Shown in pieces: positions 1-11,110 of a stretch of DNA of 64,000 bases. The stretch spans positions 54,692,569-54,756,568 of the forward strand of contig CP114481.1 of NCBI GenBank assembly GCA_027186245.1, in the 5' to 3' direction. The position numbers and the translations under genes were made by a program. Position 1 is the stretch's first letter. Every line of letters begins with the position of its first letter. The stretch is from Coriaria nepalensis (lineage: Eukaryota > Streptophyta > Magnoliopsida > Cucurbitales > Coriariaceae). The notes below the pieces were generated by a model, which saw only the letters and a program-made list of their open reading frames with translations, was not told the DNA's origin and made no database searches.

Positions 1-52
1 CAGGGAAAAAAAATGGAAGCATTTTCTTAGGAAACAAAACAAACAGGCTTAC

Positions 53-557
53 CAGAGTAGGCTAAGCACTTAACATACTCTTCGTGCCTCTTGAACTTCC
101 TCTCAAACTCATCGAATCGTTTTTTAACAGCTTCTCGGCTGAATCTCTCATCGTCTTCATCGCTATCAGAATCCGTGGGCTCTTCGTACCTGTTCAAGTC
201 ACCAGTGTCCTTGAGCTTCAACTTCTCGAGCTTCTCTATCAATGGCATAACTCCCATGTAATCCTCCGCATCTTCTTCGTCAATGTCTTTGGTATCTAAA
301 CCAGCTCTTTTCCTCTGCTCCCTCTCCCTCTGCTTCTCCTTCTCAACTTCCGCTAGAAGGTCCTGTACGACTCTGGATGCAGCAGTGGAGTACCGGATTT
401 CACCTGAAGTAAAACAGAGCTCCTGTTTTTGGACGGCGGGAAAGCGCGAGAAAGTGGAGATTTTCCCGGAAAACTGGAAGGGAGTCTTCGCGGGCGTCTT
501 GACAGCTCGGTTGAGAATGAGACGCGACCATGGAAATGCTTGCGATTTCTTCGCCAT
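53..557 (-). CDS. Unrecognised acidic protein, first exon only (partial)
   Basis: This is the first coding exon of a gene running off the left edge. The ATG is at 557 and the frame is open for 168 codons up to a GTAAGC donor at 52-47, after the residues EYVKCLAYS. The first 60 or so residues are rich in K, R, S and F with few acids, which would suit an organelle transit peptide. A charged coiled-coil-like stretch follows (EKEKQREREQRKR), then an acidic patch (DSDSDEDDE) and a basic helix (FDEFERKFKRHEEY). I do not recognise the family with confidence, and the remaining exons are outside the window. It is divergent from the PPR gene at 860, with about 300 bp between the two starts. Function unknown; mitochondrial or plastid location is only an inference. 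Confidence 0.75.
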
Positions 558-859
558 TGTTGTTCTTCTCCTTATTCGTTATTTATTTCAAGCATTCAAA
601 GAACGAAATGAAGACAGAAATGCCTGAGCTTTTCCGACTCAGTCCAGTGAAAATTTTGATCCGATCTAGGGATTTACGGGTTTTTCTTTTTTTCCTTTTT
701 TTCCCCCCTTGGGCTTGCCGCTTTCGCGTTTTTCGTAGGCCCAATTTGGGCCCAACACTCGGATAATAGGCCCAAAGAAGCACTAAAAATGCTGCTTCTT
801 CTTTCTTCTTCTTCATTACTGTAGGAGAGAGAGACCATAGAAGCGTTGGACATGGAGTA
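558..859. promoter_or_regulatory. Shared divergent promoter with site II motifs
   Basis: About 300 bp separate two divergent start codons. Between about 735 and 776 the sequence has three GGCCCA/TGGGCC motifs, known as site II or UP1 elements in plant genes for ribosomal and mitochondrial proteins. A T-rich pyrimidine tract lies at 680-705. No convincing TATA box is seen on the PPR side. Co-regulation of the two genes is an inference. Confidence 0.5.
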
Positions 860-3800
860 ATGTCCCTGCGTCTGAAGAATCACGCAAGAAAGACTCTCCT
901 TCCCTTCACTCTCCACTCATACTTCTTCAAATTCTCGTCATCCAAACACCCACCTCCAAAAATCCATGACCCCACCAAAAGCGGCAATGATTTTACAATC
1001 CGTCCTGACAAGACCTATCTCTATGCTTCTTTCTTCTGCACTCTCACCCATATCTACCTGGAAAATGGAAGATTCTCGAGCGCTACAGACGTCTTCTGGT
1101 CCATGCGAAACCAGAAAATTGTTCCCAATTTACCCTCATGGAATCGGCTCCTGTACCAATTCAACTCCTCAGGCTTGTTTTATCAGGTATGGGCTATCTA
1201 TTCTGAGTTGCTTGCTTGTGGGATTAGGCCTAATGTATTCACTCGCAACATTTTGGTTCATTCTTTATGCAAAGTGGGGAACTTGGATTCTGCACTTGAT
1301 TTAGTGAGAAACGGTGAGGTTGATACTGTCACTTACAATACTGTGATTTGGGGATTTTGTCAACAAGGGTTAGCTAATCAGGCATTTGGATTACTTTCTG
1401 AAATGGTGAAGAAGTGTATAGATATCGATTCTTTCTCTTGCAATATATTGCTCGAGGGGTTCTGCCAAATTGAGTTGTTGAAATATGCTCAATGGGTTAA
1501 AGATAATTTGGAAAATGGAGGGGTTTTTGGGAATGTTATAAGTATGAATATCTTGATTCATGCATATTGTAAAGCTGGAGAAATGAATTATGCACTTGAG
1601 TTGATGGAGAAGATGGAGAAAGAAGGTATTTTTCCGGATATTATAACTTATAACACTCTTATTCATGGGTTTTGCAAGACAGGTCTTTTTATCAAAGCCA
1701 AGGATCTAATTGACAAGATCTCTGTGTCATCCCATAATGAAGAGGGTGATGCTCTTGTGAAGATTGATGACACTAAACCAAACCTTATTACATACACTAC
1801 ATTGATCAGTGCATATTGCAAGCGACAAGGTCTTGAAGAAGCACTCTCTCTGTATGAGGAAATGGTGAAAAATGGATTCTTGCCCGATGTTGTTACTTAT
1901 AGTTCGATTATATATGGTCTTTGTAAACATGGGAAATTGACCGAAGCTAAATTGCTTTTGAACGAGATGGGAAAGATGGGTGTGGACCCAAATCACGTGA
2001 CTTACACCATCCTTGTTGATTTATTATTGAAGGCCGGAAATGCCTCGGAAGCTGTTGTCCTCCATGGCCATATGATTACCCGTGGCATTCTTTTTGATAC
2101 AGTTGTGTATACTTCTTTGATTGATGGACTCTTTAAGACCAGAAAATCATACGAGGCAGAGGAAATTTTTGGGTTACTTACTAAGCTTAACATAGTTCCA
2201 AATTGTTTCACCTATACGGTCTTAATTGACGGACGTTCAAAGTTGGGACACATAAGTGGGGCCCAATCTGCACTTAAAGAAATGGAGGAGAGACGTGTTG
2301 TTCCTAACGTTGTTACTTATTCCTCCATCATAAACGGCTATACTAAGAATGGAATGATAAATGAAGCTCTTAGCATTTTCAGAAAGATGGTCCTTCAAAA
2401 TGTCTACCCAAACATTTTCACTTATGCAGCTTTAATCGATAGTTGTTTTAAGATTGGTAAACAAGAGATTGCTCTTGATCTTTATAAGGAAATGAAATTG
2501 GGAGGATTGGAAGAGAACCCTTTTGTACTTGATGCTTTTATAAACAACTTGAAAAGGGGTGGAAGAATGGATGAAGCTCAGGAATTGTTAAAAGACATGG
2601 TGTCTAGAGGTTTAATACCCGACCGAGTTAATTATACTTCTTTAATGGATGGCTTCTTTAAGACCGGAAAGGAATCAGCTGCTCTTAACTTGGCGCAAGA
2701 AATGACCGAGAAAAATATTGGGTTTGACGTTATTGCTTACAATGTCTTAATAAACGGTCTGTTTAAACTCGGGAAATATGATATCCAATCTGTTTATTCT
2801 GGAATGAGTGAATTTGGTTTATCTCCGGATTATGCTACCTATAACACCATGATAAATGCTTACAGCAAACAGGGGAATTTGGAAGATGCTATTCATGTTT
2901 GGAAAGAGATGAAAAGGACACAAGGGTTGATACCAAATTCAGTCACATGTAATATTATGATTGAAAGGTTTTGTAAAGCCGGTGAAATTGAAAAGGCAAT
3001 GGACATACTGAATGAAATGGTAGTTGCCGGATTATATCCTACCTCAAGTAATCATAGAGTGTTGCTCATCGCAGTTTCAAAGAGTAGAATAGCTGACCCA
3101 ATTTTACGGATGCATGAACGACTTGTTGGTATGGGGCTTTCCCTTGATAAGAATGTTTATGAAAATCTCATTAGCATTTTATGCAGGCTTGGTATGACCA
3201 AAAAAGCGACTCTGGTTTTGAACGATATGATCGAAAGAGGAATTCAAGCTGATAGTACTACTTACAATTCCTTTATACGAGGATATTGTGTTAGCAGCTA
3301 TATCAAGAAGGCTTTTGCGACTTATTCTCAAATGCTGGCTCAAGGTGTTTCTCCTAATATCGAGACCTACAATAATCTTCTAAGTGGTCTTTCATGTAAT
3401 GGATTAATGAGCGAGGCGGATGAATTATTCAAAGAATTAAAGGGAAGAGGGTTAGTCCCCAATGCATTCACTCATGACACTTTGGTTTCTGGTCATGGTA
3501 AGGTCGGAAATAAGAAGGAAGCTGTAAAGCTCTACTGCGAGATGATAACTAAAGGGTTTGTTCCGAGAAGAAGCACTTACAATGTGCTGATTAGTGATTT
3601 TGCTAAGGTGGGGAAAATGAACCAAGCTAGAGAGCTCATGAAGGAGATGGAGGTGAGAGGAGTGACTCCGAGTTCTTCTACGTATGATATTATGGTTTGT
3701 GGGTGGTGTATGTTATCTAGACAGCCTGAGCTGGATAAGAGGCTGAAAGTTACGTATCAGGATGAGGCGAAGAGATTGTTTAGAGAGATGAACGAGAGGG

Positions 3801-3943
3801 GGTTTGTTCCATGTGAAAGCACTGTTTTTTGTTTTAGTTCTGCCTTTGCTAAACCAGGAAAGAAGGCTGCTGCTAGGAAGCTATTGAAGGAAGTGTATAA
3901 AAAGGAAGAGTGTATGAAAAAACACCCGATAGATGCAGACTAG
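860..3943 (+). CDS. Long P-type pentatricopeptide repeat protein, probably mitochondrial
   Basis: A single-exon gene of 1027 codons. Residues 1 to about 45 form a basic, S/F-rich leader (LRLKNHARKTLLPF and following) typical of a mitochondrial transit peptide. The rest is an almost unbroken run of more than twenty 35-residue PPR motifs, recognised by repeated TYNTLI, CKxGxxxEA and GxxPD phrases. There is no E or DYW extension, so it belongs to the P class, whose members bind organellar RNA sequence-specifically and affect stability, splicing or translation. The closest remembered match is the Arabidopsis At5g14770 group; I am moderately sure of that and leave the symbol blank. The lack of introns is usual for PPR genes. 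Start choice: this is the first ATG in frame, directly before the basic leader. The C-terminus ends in a lysine-rich tail. Confidence 0.9.
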   Translation: MSLRLKNHARKTLLPFTLHSYFFKFSSSKHPPPKIHDPTKSGNDFTIRPDKTYLYASFFCTLTHIYLENGRFSSATDVFWSMRNQKIVPNLPSWNRLLYQFNSSGLFYQVWAIYSELLACGIRPNVFTRNILVHSLCKVGNLDSALDLVRNGEVDTVTYNTVIWGFCQQGLANQAFGLLSEMVKKCIDIDSFSCNILLEGFCQIELLKYAQWVKDNLENGGVFGNVISMNILIHAYCKAGEMNYALELMEKMEKEGIFPDIITYNTLIHGFCKTGLFIKAKDLIDKISVSSHNEEGDALVKIDDTKPNLITYTTLISAYCKRQGLEEALSLYEEMVKNGFLPDVVTYSSIIYGLCKHGKLTEAKLLLNEMGKMGVDPNHVTYTILVDLLLKAGNASEAVVLHGHMITRGILFDTVVYTSLIDGLFKTRKSYEAEEIFGLLTKLNIVPNCFTYTVLIDGRSKLGHISGAQSALKEMEERRVVPNVVTYSSIINGYTKNGMINEALSIFRKMVLQNVYPNIFTYAALIDSCFKIGKQEIALDLYKEMKLGGLEENPFVLDAFINNLKRGGRMDEAQELLKDMVSRGLIPDRVNYTSLMDGFFKTGKESAALNLAQEMTEKNIGFDVIAYNVLINGLFKLGKYDIQSVYSGMSEFGLSPDYATYNTMINAYSKQGNLEDAIHVWKEMKRTQGLIPNSVTCNIMIERFCKAGEIEKAMDILNEMVVAGLYPTSSNHRVLLIAVSKSRIADPILRMHERLVGMGLSLDKNVYENLISILCRLGMTKKATLVLNDMIERGIQADSTTYNSFIRGYCVSSYIKKAFATYSQMLAQGVSPNIETYNNLLSGLSCNGLMSEADELFKELKGRGLVPNAFTHDTLVSGHGKVGNKKEAVKLYCEMITKGFVPRRSTYNVLISDFAKVGKMNQARELMKEMEVRGVTPSSSTYDIMVCGWCMLSRQPELDKRLKVTYQDEAKRLFREMNERGFVPCESTVFCFSSAFAKPGKKAAARKLLKEVYKKEECMKKHPIDAD

Positions 3944-4462
3944 AAAGGTGGATTTTTTTTAGTCCTTCACTTCTAACTTCATATTAGAAGGCTGATTTGA
4001 CTTGTACGAAATTTACTAGAGATTATATAACAATGATCATGTAAAATAAGACGTGTATTGAAATTTTCAAAAGTAATAATATATTTATTTTTCTTACGTT
4101 CTTAAAAGATAAATAACTTTTGTAGTAGTGTTCTTTACTTTTTGCATGAAAAAGGTCTCGCATTTTCTCTTTGACTTGAAGTGGACAAGAACAAGTTGGA
4201 ATCTTTTGCAGTGGAAACTTCATGCAGCTTGCTGTTTAGTTGTTTCCGGGCGGGAGACGGAGTATTCTTATTTTCACTGGAACATCATAGAAAAACATCC
4301 ATTCAGAATCGGGAACTCAACTTCCAGAAATTAACTCTTTTAATGAAGTCAAGGAGAGCTGTGTCCATAAACTACTCTCTCCATAAGGCCATCCTTGTTA
4401 TAAGAAAGTTTTCAAGTCAGAAATCTTCTCATGTTATCGATTGAGGGAAAGCAGGAAATGAT
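3944..4462. other. Intergenic: PPR 3' flank
   Basis: This AT-rich stretch lies between the PPR stop codon and the end of the MEX1-like pseudogene. It should hold the PPR 3' UTR. Short open frames at 4128-4444 show no family resemblance and look like chance. I see no repeat or RNA gene. Confidence 0.5.
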
Positions 4463-7142
4463 TCAGAAGAGATTGAAAGACGGACCTATCCATAACAATA
4501 AGCCGGCCGTTGATGCCACAAAGAATTCTTTGCTGATGCTTCTGAACTAGCATATAAAAAAAATATATATATCAGCACCTTATACAGTTCTAGAATCTTA
4601 TCGAAGAATTGCTTACCAGTACAAGCATATGATATTTCCGTATCCATAGAACAATGATGCCCAAGATGAACCCGTGAACCTGCAGTTGTAGTTTATCTCA
4701 TCATTAATTAAAGTTAATAGTAAAAAAATAAGCTTGTCTGGTTTAGAATCATGGGGAAAAAAATCCATTGAAGGTGCCATTATATGCCACATAAATTTTT
4801 GAAGGTGGTGTTTTAAGCATAAGGTAATGACCGAATTGTTCTTAAAGATAAGACTTTTCCGATTAAGGATCTGATTAGGGAAAAGACAAATACCACATGA
4901 AATCCCGAATAAAGAGCGCACGTGGAATCATTAGTCCGTTTCTGATCATTGCAAGCGACATTGAAACAGCCGATAACCCTTTGATATTATCAGGGTTTAG
5001 AAAATTAGTCCACTGGACAAGAGAGATAATACCATGATCATAGATGAGTTTACATTAATACGTGATATAACAAAATTTCTAAAAAGGAGGACTTGTTACT
5101 ACTTATTACCATTTGAGAAACTGGTTTCCACATAAAAAGAAGTGTAGCAGGCCATCCAGATATCCCCCCAACAAATTTCACTCCTTTCTCCAGAAGTTTT
5201 CCTGTTTGTTCGTGCACACATTAGCGTATGGATAATTCAGGCAGAGAGAGAAAGAGAAAGAGGAAGAGAGAGTATTATGGAACAAGGAGGAAGAAGAACA
5301 TGGAGATATGGTAAAACAGTGACCAAGGCTACAACAAAAGCAATACCTCCAGGCAAGATACTATTCGGTATGTACCGAACAAATGTAGACCACATAATCT
5401 GTAATCAAAATTTGCTAATTAGAAAGTCACACATTTGGTCGAAAGATGATTTAACAAAGTTTCATGATTAAAAGATAATTACTTGGGGAAGAACAGATAG
5501 ACCACCAACTGTGATAAAGTCTTCCCAGAAGCTCCAGATTTTAGGATTGAGGAAACAAAAGTAATATGTGAAGTTTATAAGAAGACCAGTAGCGGCAATG
5601 ATGGGAGTGGTGATAAAGTAAGGTAGAGGCATTGCTTCTGCCATGGCAAGCTAAGCAAACACCACATAGGTTGATAAAACTCCCAAGTGTTTGCACCACA
5701 ATTACCTCCTTCTCCCTCTTCTTTGAGAAGTATGACAGCAGTGAAAGGTTCCCGAGCATACCAGTAAGCATCTCCTGTATATTTCTAAAATAGTCTTTGC
5801 CTTATGACTTGTTTGGATGAAAAGAAAGTAACAGAAGAGAAATCAGAGTTTGGATGTTTTACAAGCCATGGAACAGCCAAAAGTGCGGTTTTGTTTCCGG
5901 CCAAGAGATTCCGAGTGTTTAGGATGATCTGAGGGAGTTGAAGCACAGAAATGCGATGTTTGCGGCTGGCGAGAATTTTGCCGTCCATGAACCCCACTCC
6001 TGGAAGGTCTTTCTGTCCGTTAACTTCCCTGATCCCTTTCGAAATTCCCAATAAATAATATAAAAGTCAAATACATGAGTATATATATATATATGGTTGA
6101 TCTAACGTGCGTGTTGAGAAACATTGTATGATGAAATCTATCTGAAACGCTCCGACCTTCTAAGGTCGGATGAAGTTCGAATTTTAAAAGTGAGAGGTCC
6201 TCATCTTAAAATATGATAGATGATCATCAAAATATAAGGTCCAATTAGGTAAAGTGTGTCGGTATTATATGGTCGGATGCCAATATGCTTTTAAGAAGTC
6301 GGACGAATTATTAACTGTATGAACATTACATAATTGATAATCAGAATAAATGATATTGATTATATAAGTAATCAAATATGGCATATGCAAAAAGGTATTA
6401 ATGGTCATTAACAGGCTTAATTATCTATCATTAATATTATCGTAATAAATATGTCCCACCGGAAAGGGAAAAGTACACACTCACACTTGTACTCCTAAGT
6501 TTTTGAAAAAGATTTGTTATCTCCAATTCCAATTTAATCGTCAGAGTGGTAATATCGGAACAACCTGATGGTAATTTTATGTTTTGCGGGTTGTGGCTGA
6601 ATCGGCATACTGTTGAGGATGATATGCGGAATTTGGCTTCAACAATCCGTTTGATTGCTGGGAAAGTAATAGAAAATATATCAGAACATTAATGGAGATA
6701 ATAATGAAGGCAGCTCCTGAAGTATATCTCCAGCAAGTACTTGGAACTAAACTAACAAGGAAATTTGTTTACAGCGTTTTCAAAAAATGGAAAAAAAAGG
6801 AAAGATTTCAGGGAAAAAAAAACAAAAAAACAAAAAATTTCAAAATGTAAAATTGATGTTATGAGTGACACCAACCTGGTGATGAAGTGGGTGAGGGACA
6901 TCGGAGTCAAGAGCAGCGACGGGAGAGGAACGGCGGCGAAGGGAGGTGAGAGGCGGAGAACGGTGGGTTAAGAGCAAAACCCGGTTCAAAGTAGTTGTTA
7001 CATTACCGAGTGAATTTCGTTTAATTGCAAAGGAAATTGATGTGTGGTTTGAAGGGAGTGAAGAGTGTGGATAGAAGAAAAGAGGAGCTGCCTTGCTGCC
7101 ATGGCTGCACACTGTAGCTGAATTCACCCCCGCCATTTTCAC
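4463..7142 (-). pseudogene. MEX1-like: Decayed multi-exon copy of the chloroplast maltose exporter MEX1
   Basis: MEX1 is an integral protein of the chloroplast inner envelope that exports maltose made by night-time starch breakdown. Eight exon-like blocks are recognisable in order on the minus strand: 6876-7142 (transit peptide), 5863 to about 6037, 5483-5774, 5318-5398, 5110-5201, 4894-5012, 4617-4679 and 4463-4541. Diagnostic matches include LQLPQIILNT, GNLSLLSYFSKKREKE, MAEAMPLPYF, IMWSTFV, NPDNIKGLS and FYGYGNI. Most block borders keep GT/AG. The frame is broken: about one base is missing near 5945 (between FLC and LQLPQ), one extra base lies just after VVQTLG in block 3, and a TAG sits where family members have Q before LAMAEAM. 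The last block runs into an early TGA instead of the usual C-terminus. Kept introns mean it did not arise by retroposition. Sequencing error could explain one lesion but hardly all. Confidence 0.85.
6100..6760. other. Unexplained insert-like DNA inside the MEX1-like intron 1
   Basis: The first intron of the MEX1-like pseudogene is unusually featured. Around 6150-6170 there is a short palindrome (CCGACCTT, three bases, AAGGTCGG), and related GTCGGA words recur near 6272 and 6299. From about 6512 to 6692 the plus strand is open and has coding-like composition (QPDGNFMFCGLWLNRH and following), ending in TAA. I do not recognise the protein. It could be transposon debris or chance. Confidence 0.3.
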
Positions 7143-7872
7143 CTCCTTGTATATACGCTAATAATCAAGCTCCCCCTCTTTTTCCAGCAATGGCAGGTAA
7201 CACGGAGAGAGTGAGAAGACAGGTGTCGGCTGCTGATTGGGCGATGTCAGATGAGAGATTCTGCCTACGCCACGTGGAAAGAATATATGGACTTTTCTGG
7301 GTTTGATTCGACGATCCTACCGTGAGATATTTATAAGGGGATGTACAAGGAACAGAGGGAGATGCTTTTTTTAGTTTTTTAGTTTTTTTAATTAAAAATA
7401 ATAAAAATAAAATATATAGAGGAAGTAGGAGGAGAGATCCGATCGGAAAATTCAGGTCCCAATGAAAAAAAGAGAGATTCAAAGTTCGGATCCTGAGATG
7501 TAAAACCACTGTTTTTAAGCAAACATCACGTACATCATGCATGATGCCTCGTCACCGTCCAAACGGTTCCGGTGCAACTTTTTACGGCGAACTCTGCACA
7601 TAAAACTTTTAGGCCCAGAGGTATTATCGAAAATTAAGCCCAATAGGCCCAACTATTGAAAATGACCTTCGGATCGGGTCCAACTATCTCAAGTGTTTTT
7701 ACCGGGTCGAGTGGTACATGGACTTTGAGCAGACTCAGCGGAGCACTGAACCTGACGAAAATCCCAATTTTGACCCCTACGTTCCCGCGGAAATTAGGGT
7801 TTTCGATTTTTCTCCTTTTTCCCCATTCGAACTGAGAGAGAAAGAGAGTTTTGTTGTAGAGTAGGACTAGAG
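7143..7872 (+). promoter_or_regulatory. Promoter and leader of STIPL1, with site II and telo-box motifs
   Basis: This 730-bp stretch separates the MEX1-like first exon and the STIPL1 start. At 7611-7655 it carries several GGCCCA/AGCCCA motifs (site II type). At 7792-7804 it has AATTAGGGTTTT, a telo-box (AAACCCTAA on the other strand), just upstream of a pyrimidine-rich leader. The pair is typical of plant housekeeping genes for RNA and protein synthesis. A minus-strand open frame at 7165-7542 has no family features and was not called. Confidence 0.55.
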
Positions 7873-10491
7873 ATGGATTATCCGGAAATGGAGAGATTTG
7901 GGATGGAGGATGATTACGAAGATGGCCAGTGGATCTGCGGAGAGTTCTACGTCGGCAAGCGGAAAGAGAAGCGCACCCAAACCAAAGATGACGTTCTGTA
8001 TGGCGTCTTTGCCGACGGCTCTGATTCCGACTCCGACGGTTACTCCTCTAGGAAGCGCCAGAAGAACCGCGATTTGTCCAGGAAACCCGACCTTACCAAG
8101 CCAGTCAACTTCGTTTCCACTGGCACCGTCATGCCCAACCAGGAAATCGATAACAACTTGAAAGAGGATAACGCCGACGCTGCTGAAGATGACCGGCCTG
8201 CTCTGGGGCTAGGCATGAGCTCTGGAATTTCCGGTTCAGGTTTAGGTTTCAACTCCTCGATCTCAAAGAAAGACCGAAATAGGAGCAATGAAAACGGTTC
8301 TGATGTTAACGGAAACGATGATGATGGTGAGACTAATTTTCTGCCTACTGCGTTTGGGAGGAAGATTAAGGAGGGAGCGCAGAGGAGAGAGAAGGAGAGG
8401 GCGATGTCGAAGAAGGAGAAGGTAGCTCAGGGAACTGGAGGGAACCGGAAAGAGACTGATCTTGGTGATGTTGGTGCGTTTGAGAAGCATACTAAGGGCA
8501 TTGGTCTAAAGCTGCTTGAGAAGATGGGATATAAGGGAGGTGGACTTGGTAAGAATGAACAAGGAATTGTTGCCCCCGTAGAAGCCAAGTTGAGGCCTAA
8601 GAATATGGGTATGGGTTTTAATGACTACAAAGAGACGTCAAAGATACTGGCTTTGCAGAATTTGGAGGAGAAGAGGGCATTGCCTCAACCTGTGGCCAGA
8701 TCAAAGGAGAAGCTATGGTCGAAGCAAGGGAGTGGTAAGAAGAAGAAGGAAGAGTATATTACTGCAGAGGAGTTATTGGCCAGGAAGCAGGAGCAGGATA
8801 TCGAGGTTGTCCAGAAGGTGGTCGATATGCGTGGACCCCAGGTTCGTGTTTTGACAAATTTGGAGAATTTGAATGCTGAAGAGAAAGCAAGAGAGAATGA
8901 CATTCCAATGCCTGAGCTGCAGCATAATGTGAGATTGATTGTTGACTTGGCTGAGCTTGATATTCAGAAAATAGATAGGGATTTGAGGAATCAGAAGGAA
9001 ACTGCATTGAGCTTGCAGAAGGAGAAGGAGAAGTTAGAGGCCGAGGTGGCTCGTCAGAAGAAGCAGTTGGATAATATGGAGGAAATTATGACCCTTTTGG
9101 ACCGAGTGGATGAAGATAACTCAATGGGAATATTGACTTTAGACTCGCTTGCTAAGTGCTTCAACGATTTGCAGGGGAGATTTGCCGAGGATTACAAGTT
9201 ATGTAACTTATCTTGCATTGCTTGTTCATTTGCACTGCCCTTGCTCATTAGAGTTTTTCAGGGCTGGGATCCCCTTAGGAATCCTGCCCATGGATTGGAA
9301 ATATTATCCTCATGGAGGACTCTGCTTCAGGGAGAAGATTGTCTTGATATATGGGATATAACATCTCCTTATACCCAATTGGTTTCAGAGGTGGTTCTAC
9401 CTGCTGTGAGAATTTCCGGCATCAATACTTGGCAGGCAAGAGACCCTGAGCCAATGCTAAGGTTTTTAGAGTCTTGGGAAAAGTTGCTACCTCCTTCAGT
9501 TCTTCATACTCTACTAGACAATGTTGTCATGCCTAAACTATCGAGTGCAGTAGACTTGTGGGAACCTCAGCGGGACCCCGTTCCTATTCACATCTGGGTC
9601 CATCCATGGCTACCAATGTTAGGACCCAAGTTGGAAGGTATGTATCAGATGATAAGAACTAAGTTGAGTTATGTTCTTGGTGCATGGCATCCAAGTGATG
9701 CTTCTGCTTATACTATACTGTCACCTTGGAAAAGTGTGTTTGACTCAGCTAGTTGGGAACAACTTATGCGACGTTTTATAGTACCAAAGTTGCAACTTGT
9801 CTTACAAGAATTCCAAGTGAATCCAGCACATCAAACACTGGATCAATTCTATTGGGTCACGAATTGGGCATCTGCCATTCCGATCCATATAATGGTGGAT
9901 ATGATGGAGAAACTCTTCTTCACCAAATGGCTACAGGTCTTGTATCATTGGCTGTGCTCGAATCCAAACTTTGAAGAGGTCACTAAATGGTATTTGGGCT
10001 GGAAGGAACTTTTCCCCAAGGAGCTTCTAGCTAATGAAAGTATCCGGTACCAGCTCAATCGTGGGCTGGACATGATGAACCAGGCCGTTGAAGGTACTGA
10101 AGTTGTCCAGCCCGGTTTGAAAGAGAACATCAGTTACCTTCGGGTTCTCGAGCAAAGGCAGTTTGAGGCTCAGCAGAAAGCAGCAGTTCAGGCTCAACAG
10201 CAGGCTGCTGCATGCCTGGGTGGTGCTGCTAATATGGATAGTATGGGTAGTGGGCTTGAGATGAGCTTGAAAGAAGTTATTGAAGCCCATGCTCAACAGA
10301 ATGGCTTGCTGTTCAAGCCTAAGCCAGGTAGAATGCACAATGGCCATCAGATATATGGGTTCGGAAATGTGAGCATAATAGTGGACACCCTAAATCAGAA
10401 GGTATACGCTCAAACTGATGAGTCGTGGTCTCTTGTATCACTTGAACGGTTGCTGGACTTGCATAATAGTTCTTTGATGAAGAGGAGGTGA
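7873..10491 (+). CDS. STIPL1: STIPL1/TFIP11 homologue, G-patch spliceosome disassembly factor
   Basis: A single-exon gene of 872 codons. TFIP11/Ntr1 family proteins partner a DEAH helicase (Prp43/DHX15) through their G-patch to take apart spent intron-lariat spliceosomes in the nucleus; the Arabidopsis member STIPL1 also affects circadian-clock transcript splicing. Visible parts in order: an acidic N-terminal TIP_N-type region (EDDYEDGQW near residue 15), low-complexity G/S segments, a G-patch at about residues 204-250 ([18 protein letters not shown]), a coiled coil around 370-400 ([19 protein letters not shown]), then the long GCFC-type alpha-helical domain with repeated W-rich phrases ([19 protein letters not shown]). 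Glutamine/alanine-rich sequence lies near 770-785. Length is normal for the family. The ATG follows a pyrimidine-rich leader. It is convergent with SIG1. Confidence 0.93.
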   Translation: MDYPEMERFGMEDDYEDGQWICGEFYVGKRKEKRTQTKDDVLYGVFADGSDSDSDGYSSRKRQKNRDLSRKPDLTKPVNFVSTGTVMPNQEIDNNLKEDNADAAEDDRPALGLGMSSGISGSGLGFNSSISKKDRNRSNENGSDVNGNDDDGETNFLPTAFGRKIKEGAQRREKERAMSKKEKVAQGTGGNRKETDLGDVGAFEKHTKGIGLKLLEKMGYKGGGLGKNEQGIVAPVEAKLRPKNMGMGFNDYKETSKILALQNLEEKRALPQPVARSKEKLWSKQGSGKKKKEEYITAEELLARKQEQDIEVVQKVVDMRGPQVRVLTNLENLNAEEKARENDIPMPELQHNVRLIVDLAELDIQKIDRDLRNQKETALSLQKEKEKLEAEVARQKKQLDNMEEIMTLLDRVDEDNSMGILTLDSLAKCFNDLQGRFAEDYKLCNLSCIACSFALPLLIRVFQGWDPLRNPAHGLEILSSWRTLLQGEDCLDIWDITSPYTQLVSEVVLPAVRISGINTWQARDPEPMLRFLESWEKLLPPSVLHTLLDNVVMPKLSSAVDLWEPQRDPVPIHIWVHPWLPMLGPKLEGMYQMIRTKLSYVLGAWHPSDASAYTILSPWKSVFDSASWEQLMRRFIVPKLQLVLQEFQVNPAHQTLDQFYWVTNWASAIPIHIMVDMMEKLFFTKWLQVLYHWLCSNPNFEEVTKWYLGWKELFPKELLANESIRYQLNRGLDMMNQAVEGTEVVQPGLKENISYLRVLEQRQFEAQQKAAVQAQQQAAACLGGAANMDSMGSGLEMSLKEVIEAHAQQNGLLFKPKPGRMHNGHQIYGFGNVSIIVDTLNQKVYAQTDESWSLVSLERLLDLHNSSLMKRR

Positions 10492-11110
10492 GTTCAGAAT
10501 GGATGAGTTCGTATCCTTCAACCAATATCTAAATATAGAGAAGTGAAAGGTTAGTTTTGTAAACTTTTCAGCTACCTAGAGTTTTGGTTACTAGACATGA
10601 TTCTGGAATCTGGAAATTTCATTGCACTGTCATAAAAAAATTAAAAAAAAAATAAAGGCTCAATGTTTTTCTCAAAAAGCTGATCTTTGTATATATGCCA
10701 CCATTGTAATATCTGGTGGTTTTCTTTTTTTAAATTCAGACTTTGAGATCTTTTGTGTCAATTTATAGGCTGTCTTATCATTAGCATTTATATGAGCAGA
10801 TTTTGAGTTTAAGCTGTTACTGAGTTCTAACATGACATTAATTCTTCTATGATGGTTTAGATCTCTCTTGGGCTTATTAACATTAAAATTAATATTACAC
10901 GTAATAAAAATGTAATTGTGGTCCAACGAAGAAGACAAAACTTTGTTTCTCCAACTTACTGACTCATAAGAATGCATCTCCCTAAAGTAAGACATCTATC
11001 ACTACACTTTTTCTTTTTAACTGATCAGAATAATAATAAGAAATGGAATTAGCAGTTCTCCTTTTAGATATACAGTCGTGGTGGTCGCTACAATATATGT
11101 TCAACTGTTC
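10492..11110. other. Intergenic between convergent genes STIPL1 and SIG1
   Basis: AT-rich sequence holding the two facing 3' ends. An AATAAA-like hexamer occurs at about 10650 for STIPL1. The minus-strand open frame at 10672-10995 has no recognisable feature. Nothing else stands out. Confidence 0.5.

Noticed and set aside
7165..7542. Minus-strand frame of 125 codons between MEX1-like exon 1 and STIPL1
   Set aside because: Runs of K and L from AT-rich DNA, no family resemblance; better explained as promoter DNA.
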